From NCBI GenBank assembly GCA_003598085.1, contig QZKU01000082.1, positions 1-11,059 on the forward strand: DNA of 11,059 nucleotides, given 5' to 3'. Below the pieces are notes generated by a model that was not told the DNA's origin, searched no databases, and worked only from the letters and a program-made list of their open reading frames with translations. The position numbers and the translations under genes were made by a program. Source of the DNA: Candidatus Abyssobacteria bacterium SURF_5 (lineage in GTDB: Bacteria > Abyssobacteria > SURF-5). Below are positions 7,309 through 11,059 of this stretch, piece by piece; within the stretch, counting starts at the first letter, position 1; each line of letters begins with the position of its first letter.

Positions 7309-7686
7309 ATGGCGGACTTGGTCATCGCGGACGACGAAACCGAGGTTCGGAAGAAACTGGAAAAGGAACTGAAGCACGCGGGTCATAGCGTCCGGCTCGC
7401 TCATGACGGGCTTGGCGCTCTGGATACGGTGATGGAGTCGGCTCCGGACCTTCTGCTTGTTGACTGGCTGATGCCCGTTCTCACCGGCGGCGAAGTCATC
7501 GAACGCCTCAGGACGGACGAGAAGTTCGCGAAAAAGGACATCCCAATCATCGGGATGACCGACCTCGGCGACGACAAGAATATAAAGGTATTCATTCAGC
7601 GCGGGGCCGATGATACCTGGATGAAGGACTTGAGCGCGAAGGGGATCGGCGAGTTGCTCGGCAAGATTCAGCTTCTTCTCAAATAG
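7309..7686 (+). CDS. Stand-alone receiver-domain response regulator
   Basis: This is a 125-aa CheY-like receiver with no output domain. From ATG 7309, the acidic Mg-binding pair is Asp8/Asp9 (IADDE) and the phosphoacceptor is Asp52 (LLVDWLMP). The switch residue is Thr84 (IGMTD), and the conserved Lys is Lys106 (DDTWMKD). The Pro that normally follows this Lys is Asp. All residues needed for phosphorylation are present, so it should be active. It lies 26 nt after the histidine kinase and 105 nt before the Clp unfoldase gene. With no DNA-binding or enzymatic domain, it must act by protein contact. Single-receiver or receiver-based adaptors that deliver substrates to ClpXP are known (CpdR, RssB). 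An adaptor role on the neighbouring Clp complex is the most attractive inference; a phosphorelay intermediate is the alternative. Confidence 0.95.
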   Translation: MADLVIADDETEVRKKLEKELKHAGHSVRLAHDGLGALDTVMESAPDLLLVDWLMPVLTGGEVIERLRTDEKFAKKDIPIIGMTDLGDDKNIKVFIQRGADDTWMKDLSAKGIGELLGKIQLLLK

Positions 7687-7791
7687 TCCCGCTGTGCGGT
7701 CCTGTCAAATTGCTGTTGTGGGGCCGGAAACCTTCAAACGGCTGAACGAGATTCATCAAGAAGATTCAGTCATTCGCTGGGAGGGGAAGCG

Positions 7792-10251
7792 ATGGAATTA
7801 TCACCGGGCGGCAGGCTGCTGGTTGCAGTCGCCATAGCCGAGACAACCTTCACCAAGTGCAAGGAAATCGAGCCCGAGCATTTCTTCGCGGCCTTGTGCA
7901 AGATACCCGACCTCCCGAGACAAATTATCGAGGAGGTCGTAGGGACTTCTGCGGACACTGTCAATCGCGTCAACCGTGAAAGGGCGGCCGTACATGAGAA
8001 GCTCATGAAAGCCCGGATCGACCCGGTGCAGACCCGCAGGCGCGTGAGAAGAATGATTGGCAAAGAAACAGCGTTGTTAGGACAGTTCACCGAAAAGCTT
8101 TCTCAGCGCGGCCACCGGGTCTTCCAGTCAGCCGAACGAAGGGCTATGAGCCTCGGCGAGGCGCCGGTTCAACCGCTGCACATTCTCTGGGCCATCCTCT
8201 CGGAAGGAAGCTCGCTGCTTCAACAGGTTTTCGGCGACACAAAAGGCGCCTGGACTCTCTTGTGCAACCAGTGCGGCGTTCCACCGCCGGTAATACATGC
8301 CCCTGAAGATGAAATCGAAGGCATCGTAGTAATTAATGATATCGAAATTCCACCCGAGCCGCCCGCTCAAAGGGCGGCGCCAAAGCCGAGCGCCCACCCG
8401 CCGACCCCCTTCCTCGACAAGTTTGGCCGCGATCTGACCGCTCTTGCACGCGCGGGCAAGCTTTCTTCATGCATCGGCCGCAGGGAGGAAATGCGAACGA
8501 TGGCCCAGATACTGAGGAGGCGGACCAAGAACGCCCCCGTGCTGGTTGGCGACGCCGGGGTCGGCAAGACCTGCATCGTTGAGGGGTTGGCCCACCGTGT
8601 GGTTCATCCTCAAGCGCCCCAAACCATACGCGACTGGCGCATCGTCGAAATCAGCATGGGCAGCCTCATTGCGGGAACGACACTCCGCGGAATGTTCGAG
8701 GAGCGCTTGCAGAATGTCGTCAATGAGGCCAAATCGGATCAGCATCTCATCCTGTTTATCGACGAGATTCACACGCTCGTCGGAGCGGGAGGCTCGAGCG
8801 AATCGGGCATGGATGCGGGTCAAATTCTGAAACCGGCGCTGGCCCGAGGAGAAGTCAGGCTCATCGGCGCAACGACAACGGCCGAATACCGGAAATACAT
8901 CGAAGCCGATGCGGCGCTCGAGCGAAGAATGCAGATGGTGTGGGTGAACGAGCCGACGGGAGAAGAGGCTATCGAGATACTTGACGGCGTGCGCTCGACC
9001 CTCGAAAAGCATCACGGCGTCTTCATCACCCACGACGCTGTCGTGCGAGCGGTCGAGTGGTCGATGCGCTACCTGCCGGACCGGCGGCTGCCTGACAAGG
9101 CGCTGGATATCATCGATCAGGCGTGCACGGCGGAAATCATGAAAACCCTCTCTCCGGTTGCCCGCTTCAATGCGATCCAGCCGAATCCGTCAATCGGAAC
9201 TCCTCCGGCCCAGGTGACCGAGGAAGATATCGCGCGAGTCATTTCCGAAAGATGCCGAATCCCTGTGGGAATGATTGCGGTCGATGACGCGCAGCGCCTC
9301 CTGCGCCTCGACGAAACGCTGGCGCGGCGCGTTATGGGACAGGATGAGGCCATCAGACAGGTCGCCGACACCGTCCGAACGGCGCGCGCGGGCCTGAAAA
9401 AACCGAACCGGCCGGTTGGCGTGTTCCTGTTTCTCGGGCCGACCGGTACCGGCAAGACCGAACTGGCGAAGGCGCTTGCAGAAGCGCTGTTCGGAAATGA
9501 GGAAGCGCTCCTCCGCTTCGATATGTCCGAATACGGCGAAAAACATAATGTCGCCAGGCTCATCGGCGCGCCGCCCGGCTACATCGGCCACGATGAGGAA
9601 GGACAACTGACCGGCAGGGTCCGAACTCGGCCCTACAGCGTCATCCTTTTCGATGAAATCGAAAAAGCTCATAAGGACGTCTTCGATGTGTTTCTCCAGA
9701 TTTTCGACGATGGCCGCCTCACCGACTCGAAAGGACGGCGCGCCAGCTTCACCGAAAGCATCATCATCATGACTTCTAACCTCGGAACTTCAGCCGGGCC
9801 GGCGCCTCAGAAGCGGGATATCGGCGTCAGTCTCGGCCCCCCAGCCGAGCCGACCGGAGAAAGAAACATCGCACAGCAAAAAAACGAGCAGGAGCGCCGC
9901 GTGCAGGAGGCGTTGACGGGAGCTTTCCGTCCCGAACTGCTGAATCGCATCGACCGCAAGATCGTGTTTGCTCCGCTTTCCCGTGAAGTCGTCACCAGGA
10001 TTCTGGAAAAACTGATTGACGGCCTGAACAAGCGACTGGAGGATCAGTCCGTCGAGTGCGAATTCTCGCAGGAAGTCAGAGACCTCATCATGGAAAAGGG
10101 GTACAGCGAAACATACGGCGCCCGCGAACTCGAGCGGGTTTTCGAAACGCTCATTACAACTCCGCTGGCGCGGGCGTTGCTGGAAGGTAGGGTCGAGACG
10201 GGACAGACAGTTCGATTCGAACTCCGGAACGGTGAAATCCGCTTCGCATAG
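7792..10251 (+). CDS. ClpA/ClpC-type two-ring AAA+ unfoldase, ATPase subunit of a Clp protease
   Basis: This is an 819-aa Hsp100 protein that unfolds substrates with ATP and feeds them to ClpP. ATG 7792 follows GGGAGGGG (7779-7786). The N-domain has two Clp_N-like repeats (about residues 6-45 and 107-148), separated by an unusually long basic helical stretch with RRRVRR (82-87). A Pro-rich linker (185-207) leads to ring D1: Walker A GDAGVGKT 253-260, Walker B LFIDE 321-325, arginines 378-379. Ring D2 has Walker A GPTGTGKT 549-556, Walker B ILFDE 618-622, pore loop GYIG 596-599, sensor 1 MTSN 660-663, Arg719 and sensor 2 GAR 776-778. The ClpB coiled-coil middle domain is absent. IGV at 677-679 sits where ClpA/ClpC carry the IGL/VGF-type ClpP-docking loop. 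The D1 pore loop reads TLRG rather than KYRG (297-300). The clpP gene starts 13 nt downstream, so the two subunits are presumably made together. ClpV of type VI secretion is unlikely because of the docking loop and clpP neighbour. Confidence 0.95.
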   Translation: MELSPGGRLLVAVAIAETTFTKCKEIEPEHFFAALCKIPDLPRQIIEEVVGTSADTVNRVNRERAAVHEKLMKARIDPVQTRRRVRRMIGKETALLGQFTEKLSQRGHRVFQSAERRAMSLGEAPVQPLHILWAILSEGSSLLQQVFGDTKGAWTLLCNQCGVPPPVIHAPEDEIEGIVVINDIEIPPEPPAQRAAPKPSAHPPTPFLDKFGRDLTALARAGKLSSCIGRREEMRTMAQILRRRTKNAPVLVGDAGVGKTCIVEGLAHRVVHPQAPQTIRDWRIVEISMGSLIAGTTLRGMFEERLQNVVNEAKSDQHLILFIDEIHTLVGAGGSSESGMDAGQILKPALARGEVRLIGATTTAEYRKYIEADAALERRMQMVWVNEPTGEEAIEILDGVRSTLEKHHGVFITHDAVVRAVEWSMRYLPDRRLPDKALDIIDQACTAEIMKTLSPVARFNAIQPNPSIGTPPAQVTEEDIARVISERCRIPVGMIAVDDAQRLLRLDETLARRVMGQDEAIRQVADTVRTARAGLKKPNRPVGVFLFLGPTGTGKTELAKALAEALFGNEEALLRFDMSEYGEKHNVARLIGAPPGYIGHDEEGQLTGRVRTRPYSVILFDEIEKAHKDVFDVFLQIFDDGRLTDSKGRRASFTESIIIMTSNLGTSAGPAPQKRDIGVSLGPPAEPTGERNIAQQKNEQERRVQEALTGAFRPELLNRIDRKIVFAPLSREVVTRILEKLIDGLNKRLEDQSVECEFSQEVRDLIMEKGYSETYGARELERVFETLITTPLARALLEGRVETGQTVRFELRNGEIRFA

Positions 10252-10257
10252 GGAGGA
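10251..10257 (+). promoter_or_regulatory. Ribosome binding site that sets the clpP start
   Basis: GGGAGGA overlaps the last base of the unfoldase stop codon (TAG 10249-10251) and lies eight nt before ATG 10265 (measured from GGAGG). The in-frame GTG at 10232 lies inside the unfoldase gene and would add 11 residues not seen in ClpP proteins, so it is rejected. Confidence 0.8.
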
Positions 10258-10264
10258 TATTCTT

Positions 10265-10861
10265 ATGGCCAACCTTATTCCGTACGTGCAGGAGATAACG
10301 CCTCACGGCATGCGTACGATGGACCTGTATTCGCGCCTTTTGGGAGAACGCATTATTATGCTGACTGGAGAAGTCAACGATCAGGTGGCGGACCTCATAA
10401 CCGCTCAGATGTTCTATCTCGAAAGCGAGGACCCGGGAAAGGATATCAGGTTCTATATCAACAGCCCGGGCGGGGCCGTCACCGCAGGGCTTGCCATCTA
10501 TGACGCGATGCAGTATGTGCGCTCCGACGTCGCCACCATCTGTCTCGGGCAGGCCGCCTCGATGGGAGCGGTCCTGCTGGCAGGCGGTGCGGCGGGAAAA
10601 CGAATTGCCATGCCCAACGCAAGGGTCATGATCCATCAGCCGCTTGGCGGCGCGCAGGGCCAGATTTCCGATATGGAAATACATGTGAAGGAAGGCAAGC
10701 GCCTCAAGCAGCGGCTAAATGAGATACTGGTTCATCATACCGGCCGGTCGATGGACATAATCCAGCGTGACACCGACCGCGACTTTTTTTTGACCGCCGA
10801 AGAGGCGAAAACGTACGGAATCGTGGACCAGATAGCGGTGCGACAAGGGGAGAGAGGATAG
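10265..10861 (+). CDS. clpP: ATP-dependent Clp protease proteolytic subunit ClpP
   Basis: This is a 198-aa serine peptidase of the ClpP family that forms the barrel in which unfolded proteins are cut. Its length is normal for bacterial ClpP. The triad is complete: Ser99 (GQAASMGA), His124 (MIHQPLGG) and Asp173 (in RDTDRDFF). The family motifs YINSPGG (64-70), PLGGAQGQ (126-133) and [13 protein letters not shown] (176-188) are intact. The N-terminus NLIPYV resembles mature ClpP, so any propeptide is very short. It is translationally close to the unfoldase gene (13 nt gap), which supports a dedicated ClpAP/ClpCP-like complex. No clpX or tig lies beside it, unlike the usual housekeeping tig-clpP-clpX order, so this is probably an additional, specialised clpP. 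A run of eight T (10784-10791) follows the catalytic Asp codon. Confidence 0.97.
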   Translation: MANLIPYVQEITPHGMRTMDLYSRLLGERIIMLTGEVNDQVADLITAQMFYLESEDPGKDIRFYINSPGGAVTAGLAIYDAMQYVRSDVATICLGQAASMGAVLLAGGAAGKRIAMPNARVMIHQPLGGAQGQISDMEIHVKEGKRLKQRLNEILVHHTGRSMDIIQRDTDRDFFLTAEEAKTYGIVDQIAVRQGERG

Positions 10862-10880
10862 ATAATCGCTTATTCATTTT

Positions 10881-10971
10881 GGACAGCCGGCTCGGCATGA
10901 GTCGAAAAGAGTCTCCTGCTTGGTCATAAACTCTTCCGGGCGCTCCTTACATGGGGAAGGAGAGGCTGTCC
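10881..10971 (+). other. Nested inverted repeats downstream of clpP (possible structured RNA or terminator region)
   Basis: GGACAGCC (10881-10888) and GGCTGTCC (10964-10971) form a perfect 8-bp inverted repeat that encloses two smaller hairpins: AAGAGT/ACTCTT (10907-10912 with 10930-10935) and CTCCTT/AAGGAG (10943-10948 with 10957-10962). Together they would fold as a three-way junction of about 91 nt, followed by ATAATTATGTTTTT. I do not recognise a known riboswitch or small RNA. The arrangement could be a leader of the next gene, a transcription end or chance. The remaining sequence to 11059 holds no supportable gene. Confidence 0.3.
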
Positions 10972-11059
10972 CATAATTATGTTTTTCAAGACGCTCAGAC
11001 CTGTTAAGGCATTGCATGCTGAGGGAAATTGAGCATCAGCGTTATGATTCTTCCGAATT

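Noticed and set aside
8467-9033. Antisense ORF of 188 aa opposite the Clp unfoldase
   Set aside because: It is fully contained opposite conserved AAA+ coding sequence and has no family resemblance; a by-product of high-GC codon use.
7792-10251. Unfoldase as ClpV of a type VI secretion system, given the nearby FHA and Ser/Thr kinase genes
   Set aside because: No sheath, baseplate or Hcp/VgrG genes are present. The ClpB-type middle domain is absent, a docking-like IGV loop is present, and clpP follows directly.
7792-10251. Unfoldase as ClpB disaggregase
   Set aside because: The long coiled-coil middle domain of ClpB is missing and an associated clpP is present.
10897-10929. Ten-codon ORF downstream of clpP as a leader peptide
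   Set aside because: No ribosome site, no run of regulatory codons and no attenuator hairpins arranged around it.
1-11059. CRISPR, tRNA, transposase or prophage content
   Set aside because: The only repeats are protein-coding WD40 units; no spacer pattern, tRNA fold, transposase motif or terminal repeats were seen.

Overview
The window reads as an accessory signalling and proteolysis locus of an environmental bacterium. All genes are on the + strand and several have strong Shine-Dalgarno sites of the GGAGG type. The organism cannot be named from sequence alone. Soluble Ser/Thr kinases fused to TPR and WD40 repeats, FHA-type histidine kinases and extra Clp copies are typical of large-genome, signalling-rich lineages such as Planctomycetota-like bacteria, Myxococcota, Cyanobacteria and uncultured candidate phyla. 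No phage, transposase, tRNA, rRNA or CRISPR signature was found.

Layout. (1) Positions 2-3718 hold most of a very large eukaryotic-like Ser/Thr kinase whose 5' end lies outside the window. Its order is kinase domain, TPR-like helices, a 7-repeat WD40 array, a helical linker, an 8-repeat WD40 array and a conserved C-terminal domain. (2) 3866-5455 holds three smaller genes: a 173-aa protein of unknown function; a truncated relative of the kinase tail carrying three WD40 repeats plus the same C-terminal domain; and a 100-aa protein of unknown function. (3) 5621-7686 encodes a soluble FHA/GAF-like/histidine kinase followed 26 nt later by a stand-alone receiver protein. (4) 7792-10861 encodes a two-ring ClpA/ClpC-type AAA+ unfoldase and, 13 nt later, a complete ClpP protease. 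The final ~200 nt have no convincing gene but contain nested inverted repeats.

How it may work (inference). The kinase could write phospho-Ser/Thr marks, with its WD40 propellers choosing the target. The FHA domain of the histidine kinase is of the phosphothreonine-reading class. The histidine kinase could then control the single-domain receiver. A stand-alone receiver beside its own Clp unfoldase and peptidase recalls receiver adaptors such as CpdR and RssB, which gate ClpXP proteolysis. The whole could therefore be a self-contained, phosphorylation-gated degradation system linking Ser/Thr and His-Asp signalling. The individual domains are well supported by motifs. Their cooperation rests only on gene order.
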